Shown: piece after piece, positions 1-8,617 of the stretch
Layout: each line of letters starts with the position of its first letter
Numbering within the stretch: the first letter of the stretch is position 1
DNA from: Flagellimonas hymeniacidonis
GTDB taxonomy: Bacteria; Bacteroidota; Bacteroidia; Flavobacteriales; Flavobacteriaceae
Assembly (NCBI RefSeq): GCF_008040165.1
Contig: NZ_VRUR01000001.1
Location: 246,150-310,149 of the forward strand
Length of the DNA: 64,000 bases
Direction: 5' to 3'
Position numbers and translations under genes: made by a program
Notes under the pieces: generated by a model
What the model was told of the DNA's origin: nothing
The model's input: only the letters and a program-made list of their open reading frames with translations
Database searches by the model: none

Positions 1-294
1 CTCAGTCTCTTCAATCTCTATATTGTACTTTTTTGCCAAGTATTTTATAGCCTCTGGATAGGTAAAGTGCTCATGTTCCATTAAAAAGGCTACTACGTTG
101 CCTCCTTTTCCACTGCTGAAATCCTTCCATATCTGTTTTACGGGAGAAACCATAAAACTAGGGGTACGCTCATCTGTAAAGGGGCTTAATCCCTTAAAAT
201 TAGAGCCCGATTTCTTCAACTGTACAAAATCCCCAATCACCTCCTCCAAACGGGCGGTTTCATATACTTGGTCAATGGTGGTTTTTGAAATCAA
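1..294 (-). CDS. dnaG: DNA primase, N-terminal part (cut by window edge)
   Basis: This is the first 98 codons of a DnaG-type primase, which makes RNA primers at replication forks. The start is probably the TTG at 294-292, giving MISKTTID; no ATG is in frame nearby. The segment matches the CHC2-type zinc-ribbon domain in overall pattern: LKKSGSNFKGLSPF, then ERTPSFMVSP, then SSGKGGNVVAFLM. The positions that normally hold the C-H-C-C zinc ligands read Ser37, Thr40, Asp58 and Ser61, so the domain looks unable to bind zinc in the usual way. The fold residues around them are well conserved, so this is not decay. I believe this loss is shared by relatives, but I cannot check that here. Confidence 0.85.
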   Translation of the reverse strand, partial: MISKTTIDQVYETARLEEVIGDFVQLKKSGSNFKGLSPFTDERTPSFMVSPVKQIWKDFSSGKGGNVVAFLMEHEHFTYPEAIKYLAKKYNIEIEETE

Positions 295-372
295 TGCGAT
301 ACTTTAAATAGCCTCTAAAGGTAACTAAAAAATGAAAAAATGATGGCCCTAGATTTACCCAAATTAAAAGAG

Positions 373-402
373 AAAAGTCCCTTACAATTGTAAGGGACTT
401 TT
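373..402. terminator. Intrinsic terminator, perfect hairpin
   Basis: A perfect inverted repeat (AAAAGTCCCTTACAA and its complement) has A-rich and T-rich edges on both sides. It sits 11 bases past the stop of the minus-strand gene at 413-853 and can work as its terminator. Confidence 0.75.
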
Positions 403-412
403 ATTGATTATA

Positions 413-853
413 TTATTTTTTAAAAATATATCGGGTAATAAAAATTCCCTGTCCATCTTTATCTCCACCATCACTTTCGACAGCGCTGTTTACAAAGGCG
501 AGTTCCCAACCATTGGCAACCATTTCATTGATCATTGAGGTTAACAAAGCATCGTTAGCTGCAATATTTTGAAAACGAATTCCGCCAATATTGTAAAAGT
601 TCAATAATTTGGTTTCTTCAAAATTCTTTACACGGATGTTCCCTCTTTTAGACTTGTTTCTGGTATTGTCATCTTCGGTCTGCACACTGGTATACTCCCT
701 GTAATCTTTATCTTCCAGCGCATTAATTATTCTAGATCTGCCCATTCCGTTCGGGACAATAGATTCTACACTTGTGATGACCTTAAATTCTTGGGCGCTA
801 ATACTAAGACTTGTGGATAGCACCAAACCGGCAACTACTAAAATTTTTTTCAT
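413..853 (-). CDS. Secreted protein of unknown function, tandem copy 2
   Basis: A 146-residue protein with a signal peptide (MKKILVVAGLVLSTSLSISA, cleavage before QEFKV), so it is exported to the periplasm or beyond. I chose the ATG at 853 because it gives the signal peptide directly; an upstream in-frame ATG adds 13 unlikely residues. The mature part is almost identical to the neighbouring gene at 973-1413. The segment VANGWELAFV loosely recalls DUF4177-type small proteins, but that is only a resemblance. No enzyme motif is visible. Function unknown. Confidence 0.8.
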   Translation of the reverse strand: MKKILVVAGLVLSTSLSISAQEFKVITSVESIVPNGMGRSRIINALEDKDYREYTSVQTEDDNTRNKSKRGNIRVKNFEETKLLNFYNIGGIRFQNIAANDALLTSMINEMVANGWELAFVNSAVESDGGDKDGQGIFITRYIFKK

Positions 854-918
854 GATATGTTTTTCTTTACTATACCAGAAAGACAGTCTCATTTTATAAA
901 GGGTTGCATTTTGGGCAA

Positions 919-948
919 TAAAAAAACCCTTTGAATTATCAAAGGGTC
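919..948 (-). terminator. Intrinsic terminator between the two paralogues
   Basis: The stem ACCCTTTGA / TCAAAGGGT (926-947) is followed on the minus strand by a run of seven T. It lies just past the stop at 973, so the two paralogous genes are probably separate transcripts. Confidence 0.75.
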
Positions 949-972
949 TTGGAACTACAGAAATATTAAATT

Positions 973-1413
973 TTATTTCTTAAAAATATATCGGGTAATA
1001 AATATTCCCTGACCATCGCCTTTACCGCCTTCACTTTCCACAGCACTGGTCACAAAGGCCAATTCCCAGCCATTTGCAACCATATCGTTGATCATAGAAG
1101 TTAACAAAGCATCGTTAGCAGCGATATTCTGAAAACGAATTCCGCCAATATTGTAAAAGTTCAATAATTTGGTTTCCTCAAAATTCTTTACACGGATGTC
1201 ACCACGTTTAGATTTGTTTCTGGTGTTGTCATCCTCAGTTTGGACACTGGTGTACTCCCTGTAATCTTTATCTTCCAGAGCATTTACAATTCTGGAACGC
1301 CCAAGACCGTTTGGCACAATGGACTCTACACTGGTAATAACCTTAAACTTTTGAGCACTCATTTCAACTGTAGCAGCTAGGGTTATCACTGCGATAAAAA
1401 AGATTTTTTTCAT
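973..1413 (-). CDS. Secreted protein of unknown function, tandem copy 1
   Basis: A 146-residue paralogue of the protein at 413-853, the same length and nearly the same mature sequence (shared blocks include FKVITSVESIVPNG and ALEDKDYREYTSVQTEDDN). The signal peptide (MKKIFFIAVITLAATVEMSA) has diverged more than the mature protein, which suggests selection on the exported part. Start is the ATG at 1413. The gene is divergent from rsgA with 93 bases between them. Function unknown. Confidence 0.8.
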   Translation of the reverse strand: MKKIFFIAVITLAATVEMSAQKFKVITSVESIVPNGLGRSRIVNALEDKDYREYTSVQTEDDNTRNKSKRGDIRVKNFEETKLLNFYNIGGIRFQNIAANDALLTSMINDMVANGWELAFVTSAVESEGGKGDGQGIFITRYIFKK

Positions 1414-1506
1414 AATAGATTTTAATTGGTTAAATAAACTGTTAACTACTATATACGTATCAATTAGAGTATTATTGTTTCTTTGCAAAGAAAATGTTAA
1501 CATATA

Positions 1507-2454
1507 ATGCAGGGAATCGTTTATAAATCTACCGGAAGCTGGTATACCGTTAAATCGGATGAGGGTAGTTTTTATGAATGCCGCATAAAAGGTAAATTTA
1601 GAATTAAGGGTATAAAAAGTACCAATCCGGTGGCTGTAGGGGACAGAGTAGTTTTTGATTTAGATAAAATTGGCGATGAAACCACAGCCGTGATTTCAGA
1701 AATAAAAGAGCGGAAAAATTACATTATTCGTAAATCGGTAAACCTATCCAAACAAACACATATCATTGCCGCCAATCTAGATCAGGTTTTTTTGTTGATT
1801 ACCCTAAACAATCCACAAACCTTCACCAGCTTTATTGATCGGTTTCTAGTAACTGCTGAAGCCTATGAAATTCCTGTGGTTCTTTTGTTTAACAAGATGG
1901 ATGTATATGACAAAGATGAAAAGGCAGAAGTGGGCTATTTGGCGCAGTTGTATAGAAATATAGGATATCACTGTATTGAAATAGCAGCTAAGGAAGGAGA
2001 TAATGTAGAATTGGTTAAAGATTTGATGGTTAATAAAACAAGCATGTTTGCTGGGCATTCAGGTGTAGGTAAATCCACTCTGGTCAATGCACTGCAACCA
2101 GGACTAAAACTAAAAACCGCAGAAATTTCTGGGCAACATCTCCAAGGACAGCACACCACAACTTTCGCAGAAATGTATGACCTGTCTTTCGGCGCAAGAA
2201 TAATTGATACCCCTGGTATCAAGGGTTTTGGTATTGTTGATATGGAACAGTATGAGATTGGAGACTATTTTCCAGAGTTTTTTGCCTTAAAATCCAGATG
2301 CAAGTTTAATAATTGCAGACATTTAGATGAACCCAAATGTGCTATAAAAGCTGCATTGGAAGTAGATGAAATCGCTTGGAGCAGGTATAAAAGTTATGTG
2401 CAAATGATTACTGGAGAAGAGGAGAATTACAGAACGGATATTTATAAAGAATAA
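1507..2454 (+). CDS. rsgA: Ribosome small subunit-dependent GTPase A
   Basis: RsgA is a circularly permuted GTPase that checks late maturation of the 30S subunit. The permuted motif order is visible: an N-terminal OB-like region, G4 NKMD at 129-132, the P-loop GHSGVGKST at 183-191, then G3 DTPG at 224-227. The C-terminal zinc knuckle has Cys265, Cys270, His272 and Cys278. Its 315 residues fit the family. It heads a plus-strand run with dtd three bases downstream. Identification is firm. Confidence 0.96.
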   Translation: MQGIVYKSTGSWYTVKSDEGSFYECRIKGKFRIKGIKSTNPVAVGDRVVFDLDKIGDETTAVISEIKERKNYIIRKSVNLSKQTHIIAANLDQVFLLITLNNPQTFTSFIDRFLVTAEAYEIPVVLLFNKMDVYDKDEKAEVGYLAQLYRNIGYHCIEIAAKEGDNVELVKDLMVNKTSMFAGHSGVGKSTLVNALQPGLKLKTAEISGQHLQGQHTTTFAEMYDLSFGARIIDTPGIKGFGIVDMEQYEIGDYFPEFFALKSRCKFNNCRHLDEPKCAIKAALEVDEIAWSRYKSYVQMITGEEENYRTDIYKE

Positions 2455-2457
2455 GAA

Positions 2458-2910
2458 TTGAGAGCGGTAATACAAAGAGTTTCCAGGGCTAGCGTGACTG
2501 TGGACCACAAATTGGTTTCAAGTATTGGGAATGGTCTTCTTGTGTTATTAGGGATTGAAGATGCAGATGGCAAAGAAGATATTGAATGGTTATCAAAAAA
2601 AATAGTGAACCTCCGCATTTTTAATGATGAAGAGGGTATTATGAACTGTTCCATTCTAGATACAAATGGAGACATGATTGTAGTAAGTCAGTTTACGCTT
2701 CATGCATTAACTAAAAAAGGAAATAGACCTTCATATATCAAAGCATCCAAACCGGAAATTGCCATACCCCTTTATGAAGTCTTTGTCCAAAAAATTGAAG
2801 AAGCTTTAGGAAAAACAGTAGGTACGGGTGTTTTTGGTGCCGATATGAAAGTTGATTTACTGAATGATGGGCCAGTAACCATACTAATAGACACAAAACA
2901 TAAGGAATAA
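2458..2910 (+). CDS. dtd: D-aminoacyl-tRNA deacylase
   Basis: DTD removes D-amino acids wrongly attached to tRNA and also edits glycyl-tRNA(Ala). The 150-residue protein begins MRAVIQRVSRASVTVD at a TTG start three bases after the rsgA stop, typical of a coupled pair. The two active-site motifs are present: SQFTL near residue 77 and NDGPVT near residue 138. Length and motifs are standard for the bacterial DTD1 family. Confidence 0.95.
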   Translation: MRAVIQRVSRASVTVDHKLVSSIGNGLLVLLGIEDADGKEDIEWLSKKIVNLRIFNDEEGIMNCSILDTNGDMIVVSQFTLHALTKKGNRPSYIKASKPEIAIPLYEVFVQKIEEALGKTVGTGVFGADMKVDLLNDGPVTILIDTKHKE

Positions 2911-2990
2911 TAGTCTTTTAACGAATTTGTTTTTTTCTTTTGTAAGAAATGTACCATTTTAGTGTTAACTTATTTAACCGACCAATCTTA

Positions 2991-4904
2991 ATGCGTTTTC
3001 TTACTTTTTCTCTGCTCCTTTTAAGTATACACTTTTCGTTTTCGCAAGATTTTAATTTTAGCGCAATCCCGAAGGAACTCCTCAATAATTCCAACGCAGT
3101 CTATCGTTGGGATGAAATTGCTGTAAAAGTAAATTCCATAGATAAAATGGAGTACACCATTAAAAAAGTTGTCACTGTTCTAAATAAACATGGTAATCGT
3201 CACGCATACTTGGGAAAATACTTCGATGAACAAACTAAAATCACCAACATTGGCGCAGTTATATATGATAGTTTTGGAAATAAGATAGATCAGATTAAGA
3301 AAAATGACTTTTCAACAAGAAGTGCTGTAGATGGTTTCTCACTTTATCTGGATGATAAGCTAATGTATTATAATTACACACCTATACAATATCCATATAC
3401 CATCGAGTTTGAATGCCAAATAGAGACTTCAGATACCGGTGCGGTTCCACAGTGGTATTTTTTATCAGGTTACCTAACTAGTGTTGAATATAGCAAGTAC
3501 ACCATTACCTATCCCTCGAAAAAATTTAGACCGAATATAAAAGAGAAAAATCTTGATGGATTTGAGCTTTTAAAAACAGAGAAATTCAACAATATAACCT
3601 ATGAAGCTCGCAATATACAATCCATAAAAAAGGAAGAACTCTGCCCATCATTTAATGAAATAGCTCCGATACTATCAGTTAGACTCCCAGAATTTAGTTT
3701 TAAAGGAATACAAGCCAAAGTAAACAGTTGGAAAGAAATGGGGGATTGGATCAATGAAGAATTGCTTAAAGGTAGATTGGAACTTTCTCAAGGAACTGTT
3801 GAAACAGCAAAATCACTTGTCCGAGACATTGACGATGATTTGGAAAAAGCTAAAATTATTTACAGTTATGTTCAAGACAACACACGATACATTAGTGTAC
3901 AAGTTGGGATAGGGGGATTCCAACCAATAAGTGCGATTGAGGTGGACAAGGTTAAATATGGTGATTGCAAGGGTCTCTCCAATTACACAAGGGCCTTATT
4001 AAGTGCTGTTGAGGTAGAATCTTACTATGTTCATGTTGAGGCAGGCGATGAAAAAATCGATTTTGAAGATGACTTTCCGGATCTGCTCCAGGGAAACCAT
4101 GCCATAGTTGCAATTCCTTATAAAGGGCAGTATTATTGGATTGATTGCACCTCCCAAGTGCATCCTTTCGGGTTTCTAGGAGATTTTACAGATGGGCGTA
4201 AAGTTCTAGTTGTAAAACCAAATGAAAGCGAACTGGTCACAACTACTTCTTACCTTAACAGTGAAAATCTTAAAAGAACAAGTGCCAAAGTCAATTTGGA
4301 TTCTCTAGGGGGACTAGAAGGTACAGTTTCAGTCCAAACTCAAGGAATCAAATATGATCAGCATTTTTATTTGGAAGGAAAAACTAAAAAACAAGTAGCA
4401 GATTATTATAAGAACTATTGGGGTAATGTGAACAACTTGCAATTGGAATCCTATAGTTTTGAAAATGATAGGGACAGTATAGTTTTCAAGGAAAAACTAA
4501 ATATTGAAGCATCAAATTATGCCAACAAAAGTGGAGAACGATTGTTGTTTGGAATAAATCCATTTAACAAAAACCGGTCCTTGCCCAAAAGGTACAGAAA
4601 GCGAAATTCTCCGTTTGTGATTCAACGTGGTTTTTTGGATGAAGCTGAGTTCGAAATCAAACTTCCGGAAGGTTTTGACATAGAGGCCATACCACAATCT
4701 TTGCATATTGAAAACGAATTTGGCACATATAAAGTGTCTGTTGAGGAGCTGGAAAATGCAAATACACTTTTATATAAGAGGTACTTTTTAGTAAAGCACG
4801 GCAAATTCCCAAAGGAAAAGTATAAAACGTATAGAGAATTTCAAAAAGAAGTTCTTAAAATGGACAACGCCCAAGTTGTATTAGTAAAAACAAAAACTAA
4901 CTAA
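2991..4904 (+). CDS. Secreted DUF3857 / transglutaminase-like protein with intact triad
   Basis: A 637-residue exported protein. I chose the ATG at 2991 because it begins the signal peptide (MRFLTFSLLLLSIHFSFS, then QDFNF). The N-terminal half fits DUF3857 and the middle a transglutaminase-like fold. The likely catalytic triad is Cys326 (in YGDCKGLSN), His370 (in GNHAIVAIP) and Asp385 (in YWIDCTS). The C-terminal part is a beta-rich tail. The family is common in Bacteroidota but its substrates are unknown; a role in the periplasm on peptides or envelope proteins is inference. The next gene, nine bases on, is a related protein without the triad. Confidence 0.85.
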   Translation: MRFLTFSLLLLSIHFSFSQDFNFSAIPKELLNNSNAVYRWDEIAVKVNSIDKMEYTIKKVVTVLNKHGNRHAYLGKYFDEQTKITNIGAVIYDSFGNKIDQIKKNDFSTRSAVDGFSLYLDDKLMYYNYTPIQYPYTIEFECQIETSDTGAVPQWYFLSGYLTSVEYSKYTITYPSKKFRPNIKEKNLDGFELLKTEKFNNITYEARNIQSIKKEELCPSFNEIAPILSVRLPEFSFKGIQAKVNSWKEMGDWINEELLKGRLELSQGTVETAKSLVRDIDDDLEKAKIIYSYVQDNTRYISVQVGIGGFQPISAIEVDKVKYGDCKGLSNYTRALLSAVEVESYYVHVEAGDEKIDFEDDFPDLLQGNHAIVAIPYKGQYYWIDCTSQVHPFGFLGDFTDGRKVLVVKPNESELVTTTSYLNSENLKRTSAKVNLDSLGGLEGTVSVQTQGIKYDQHFYLEGKTKKQVADYYKNYWGNVNNLQLESYSFENDRDSIVFKEKLNIEASNYANKSGERLLFGINPFNKNRSLPKRYRKRNSPFVIQRGFLDEAEFEIKLPEGFDIEAIPQSLHIENEFGTYKVSVEELENANTLLYKRYFLVKHGKFPKEKYKTYREFQKEVLKMDNAQVVLVKTKTN

Positions 4905-4913
4905 AACAATATC

Positions 4914-6920
4914 ATGAAAGTTAATCACCTCATTATTTTAATCTTAATGGTGAACCTTGGTTTGGCCCAAGAGGTAAAATTTGAAAAAGTATCCAAAGAA
5001 ATGCTTGAGGAAAAATTTTATGTAAAAGACTCCTCTGCTTCAGCAGTAGTTCTTGCTAGAAAAGTAAGAATATACTATGACTATAAACAAAAGTCAGGTT
5101 TTCAAGTTATTCGGAGCGTAAAGGAGCGGATTAAAATATACAATAAAAGCGGTTTTGGTTATGCTACAATAAAAGAGCGTCTTTATAAAGGTAGTGGAGC
5201 TAAAGAGAGTATTGGAAGTTTAAAAGGGAATACGTATAATTTAGAGAACGGACAAATTGTAAAATCAAAGATAAAGGGGTCAGAGATATTCGTTTCGTCA
5301 CTCTCAAAATATAGAAATGAAGAAAAGTTTACAATGCCCAATGTAAAGGAAGGCAGCATTTTAGAATATGAATACCGTATAACATCTCCATATGCTTATT
5401 ATATTGATGAAATACCTTTTCAATACTATATACCGATTCAAGAAGAAGAGGTTTCCGTTTCAATTCCTGAATATTTTAACTTTAAGACAGCCGTTAGAGG
5501 GTATCTTCCTGTATCGCCAGTTATCAGCTCAAAATCTGCCAAAATCAGTTTCACCTCAAAGTCCAGAGCCAATCAGGGTTTACCAGTTTCTGAAGGTAAT
5601 AATAGTAATACTATGTACTATACAATTAACACCTCTACCTTTTATATGAAAGACGTGCCAGCGTTACAAAGAGAACTTTATGTAAACAATATGAACAACT
5701 ATCGATCCGCAATCAAGTATGAATTGCAGTTTGTTAAATATCCCAATTCTCCTCCCGAGGAATATGCCACTACTTGGGAAAAGGTGATTAAAAAGATTTA
5801 CAAAAATCAAAATTTTGGAAATCAGATTGAAGCTACTAGATTCTTGAGAGAGGACGTTCAATCCATTATCAATGGCATGGTTGATAATCAGCAGAAGACA
5901 AAGGCAATTTTTCAACATGTTCAAAATCGAATGAGTTGGAATGGGATTTATGGGAAATACTCCAATAAAGGCGTCAAGAATGCCTACAAGGATAAAACAG
6001 GAAATGTAGGGGATATCAATTTACTTTTGGTCGCCATGTTGAAAGAAGCTGGATTGAATGCAAATCCTGTTTTAGTAAGCACTAGGAATCATGGTGTTCC
6101 TTTATTTCCAACTAGGGAAGGATTCAATTATGTTGTAGCATCTGTAGAGGAAGGTGATCAAATCATCCTATTGGATGCCTGCAATAAATATACTAATGTC
6201 AATCTGCTGCCTACCAAAGCATTAAACTGGTTTGGTAGGGTTGTATATGAAGATGGGGCTTCAGAAAAAATCTCAATGTTTCCAAAGACGAATTCCAAAC
6301 AGATGAGCATGATGAACGTAAACTTAAAACCCAATGGCGATATCGATGGTAAGCTTCGTAAAAATTACACTGGTCAGAATGCATATTTGTATAGAAACTC
6401 ATACAACCAAATAGACCAAGAAAGTTATTTAGAAAAAGTAGAAAATGACCACGGAGGAATGGAAATTTCCAATTATGCTGTAAAAAATAAAACAGATTTA
6501 AGTAAGCCTATTGTAGAGAGTTACGATTTTTATTTAGAAAGTCAAGCTGAGGTAATAAATGATAAGATTTATTTTTCACCTATGTTTTTCGATACAGAAA
6601 AAGAAAATCCTTTTAAACTCGATAAAAGGGATTATCCAATAGATTTCGCCCATCCTTGGCAACGACGATATATTGTAAACATAGCTATTCCTGATGGTTA
6701 TGAGGTTATTTCCTTGCCCGAGAACTTAATCATGACCTTACCCGAAAACCTAGGCGCTTTCAGTTACAAATTAGGAAAAAGAGGCAATACGTTACAGCTT
6801 AAAACAGATATTCAATTCAATACAGCAATAATCGCTCCCCAAGATTATGCAGGCGTTAAAGAATTGTATAAAAAAATGATCGAAAAAGAGACGGAAAAAG
6901 TAGTTTTGTCCAAAATCTAA
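4914..6920 (+). CDS. Secreted DUF3857 protein with degenerate transglutaminase site
   Basis: A 668-residue exported relative of the upstream gene, with signal peptide MKVNHLIILILMVNLGLA. The domain order is the same (DUF3857, transglutaminase-like region, beta-rich tail), but the catalytic Cys position reads Ile368 (VGDINLLLVAMLK) and the His position lies in FNYVVASV, with no His. Only the Asp (LLDAC, residue 421) remains. It therefore looks like a non-catalytic partner or binding protein. The nine-base spacing suggests co-translation with the intact copy. Stop and next start (6924) are three bases apart. Confidence 0.82.
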   Translation: MKVNHLIILILMVNLGLAQEVKFEKVSKEMLEEKFYVKDSSASAVVLARKVRIYYDYKQKSGFQVIRSVKERIKIYNKSGFGYATIKERLYKGSGAKESIGSLKGNTYNLENGQIVKSKIKGSEIFVSSLSKYRNEEKFTMPNVKEGSILEYEYRITSPYAYYIDEIPFQYYIPIQEEEVSVSIPEYFNFKTAVRGYLPVSPVISSKSAKISFTSKSRANQGLPVSEGNNSNTMYYTINTSTFYMKDVPALQRELYVNNMNNYRSAIKYELQFVKYPNSPPEEYATTWEKVIKKIYKNQNFGNQIEATRFLREDVQSIINGMVDNQQKTKAIFQHVQNRMSWNGIYGKYSNKGVKNAYKDKTGNVGDINLLLVAMLKEAGLNANPVLVSTRNHGVPLFPTREGFNYVVASVEEGDQIILLDACNKYTNVNLLPTKALNWFGRVVYEDGASEKISMFPKTNSKQMSMMNVNLKPNGDIDGKLRKNYTGQNAYLYRNSYNQIDQESYLEKVENDHGGMEISNYAVKNKTDLSKPIVESYDFYLESQAEVINDKIYFSPMFFDTEKENPFKLDKRDYPIDFAHPWQRRYIVNIAIPDGYEVISLPENLIMTLPENLGAFSYKLGKRGNTLQLKTDIQFNTAIIAPQDYAGVKELYKKMIEKETEKVVLSKI

Positions 6921-6923
6921 ATT

Positions 6924-7250
6924 ATGGACATCCAAAACGCCCAGCAAGCCGTTGATGAATGGATAAAAAACCATGGGGTTCGCTATTTTAATGAATTGAC
7001 CAATATGGCCCAACTTACAGAAGAAGTGGGTGAAGTGGCCAGAATCATTGCAAGACGATATGGGGAACAAAGCGAAAAAGAGTCGGATAAGACCAAAGAT
7101 CTCGGTGAAGAACTTGCAGATGTACTTTTTGTAGTCCTCTGTTTGGCAAATCAAACCGGAATAGATTTACAGAAATCATTTGACCAAAAATTGGAGTTAA
7201 AAACCAAGCGGGATCATGACCGCCATCAAAATAATAAAAAGCTCAAATAG
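6924..7250 (+). CDS. MazG-like nucleotide pyrophosphohydrolase
   Basis: A single-domain, 108-residue all-alpha NTP pyrophosphohydrolase of the MazG/dUTPase superfamily. The metal-binding motifs EEVGEVAR (near residues 33-40) and EELADVLF (near 62-69) are intact. Such enzymes cut nucleoside triphosphates to monophosphates and PPi, often as housecleaning; the substrate cannot be read from sequence. It is the last gene of the rsgA run, ending inside a terminator hairpin. Confidence 0.88.
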   Translation: MDIQNAQQAVDEWIKNHGVRYFNELTNMAQLTEEVGEVARIIARRYGEQSEKESDKTKDLGEELADVLFVVLCLANQTGIDLQKSFDQKLELKTKRDHDRHQNNKKLK

Positions 7251-7274
7251 ATTATCTTTGAGCTTTTATTTTTT
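7237..7274 (+). terminator. Intrinsic terminator after the rsgA gene run
   Basis: The stem AAAAGCTCAAA / TTTGAGCTTTT (7237-7247 and 7257-7267) is followed by ATTTTTT. It overlaps the stop codon of the MazG-like gene. The right arm also holds TATCTTTG at 7253-7260, a match to the flavobacterial -7 consensus, so the aroA promoter may overlap the terminator. Confidence 0.75.
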
Positions 7275-7301
7275 CAGGACAACTTATAAAGAATTCAGCT
7301 T

Positions 7302-8531
7302 TTGAAACTCCAACTTTCCTACCCAAAAAAACCATTAATCAATAAAGCAATAAAAATCACTGGCTCCAAAAGTGAAACCAATCGTTCCTTATTGCTTCAA
7401 GCACTTTTCCCAAATGTGAACATTGAAAACCTTTCCAATTCAGATGATGGAGCAGTAATGCAAAAAGGCTTAAAAACGGTATCTGGGGAAGTAGACATAC
7501 ATCATGCAGGAACAGCAATGCGATTTTTAACGGCTTATTTCGCCTCACAAGAAGGTAAAAAGGTTGTACTTACTGGATCTAAGCGTATGCAGGAACGCCC
7601 CATTAAAGTATTGGTTGAGGCGCTTAGGGAATTGGGTGCAGAAATTGATTATGTAAAAGAACGAGGATACCCACCAATAAAAATTACAGGGAAAAAATTG
7701 GATAAAAGCAAGGTTTCATTGCCGGCCAATATCAGCAGTCAATATATTTCTGCCTTGCTCTTAATAGCGCCTAGTCTTGAAAACGGGTTGGAAGTAGAGC
7801 TAGTGGGTAAAATAACCTCAGTTCCATATATTAAAATGACTTTGGCACTACTAGAGCAAATAGGGGTCAACACCCAATTTGAAGGAAATACCATAAAAAT
7901 AGATACTAAAAACCAGGTAGAAAAGACCACTTTGGTTGTAGAATCCGATTGGAGTTCTGCGAGTTATTTTTACAGTATTGTGGCATTGTGTGAAGTAGGT
8001 ACAGAAATTAAACTCTCTTCCTACAAGGAGAATTCGCTACAAGGAGATAGTGTTTTGGAAGAAATTTATAGAGATTTTGGTGTAGAAACTTCGTTTTCAG
8101 CAAATGAGATTACCATTGTAAAAACAGCACATCCTCAATTGCCCACTATCACTTATGACCTTTCCAATGCTCCGGACATTGCCCAAACAATGGCAGTGAC
8201 TTGTCTTGGTTTGGGAATGGGTTGTCATCTTACAGGTTTGCATACACTTCCTATAAAAGAAACGGATCGTTTGGCCGCATTAAAAACCGAACTAACAAAG
8301 TTGGGTGCAAAAGTTGCCACCGATGCAGAAAGTATTACAATCAAGCCTACAAAAGCAATCACTTCTGGAGTTGCTATTGACACCTATCACGATCATAGAA
8401 TGGCCATGGCATTTGCGCCCTTGGCTTTAAGAACAACTTTGGTGATCAATGATGCCATGGTAGTTTCAAAATCCTATCCAGACTATTGGAAGGATCTTGG
8501 AATACTTGGTTTTGTTGAAGAAGAACTGTAA
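7302..8531 (+). CDS. aroA: 3-phosphoshikimate 1-carboxyvinyltransferase (EPSP synthase)
   Basis: AroA joins shikimate-3-phosphate and PEP to make EPSP, the sixth step of the shikimate pathway that feeds the Phe/Tyr operon at 16-20 kb. The 409-residue protein has the phosphate-binding block ITGSKSETNRS near the N-terminus, the HAGTAMRFLTAYF block around residue 67, the LPIKETDRLAAL block near 315, and DHRMAMAFAPLAL near 365. The start is a TTG at 7302 giving MKLQLSYPKKP. It stands alone between terminators. Confidence 0.95.
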   Translation: MKLQLSYPKKPLINKAIKITGSKSETNRSLLLQALFPNVNIENLSNSDDGAVMQKGLKTVSGEVDIHHAGTAMRFLTAYFASQEGKKVVLTGSKRMQERPIKVLVEALRELGAEIDYVKERGYPPIKITGKKLDKSKVSLPANISSQYISALLLIAPSLENGLEVELVGKITSVPYIKMTLALLEQIGVNTQFEGNTIKIDTKNQVEKTTLVVESDWSSASYFYSIVALCEVGTEIKLSSYKENSLQGDSVLEEIYRDFGVETSFSANEITIVKTAHPQLPTITYDLSNAPDIAQTMAVTCLGLGMGCHLTGLHTLPIKETDRLAALKTELTKLGAKVATDAESITIKPTKAITSGVAIDTYHDHRMAMAFAPLALRTTLVINDAMVVSKSYPDYWKDLGILGFVEEEL

Positions 8532-8554
8532 TTCGCATTTAATTGTCAAATTAC

Positions 8555-8586
8555 TTGACATCCCCTATCCCGAGATTGTATATTTG
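8555..8586 (+). promoter_or_regulatory. Flavobacterial-type promoter of queA
   Basis: TTG at 8555-8557, a 21-base spacer, then TATATTTG at 8579-8586, an exact match to the published Flavobacterium pattern TTG-N17-23-TAnnTTTG. The predicted transcript start is about 25 bases before the queA ATG. Confidence 0.65.
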
Positions 8587-8617
8587 CCCTCTTTAAAAAT
8601 ATCCAAAAAAACGTTAC

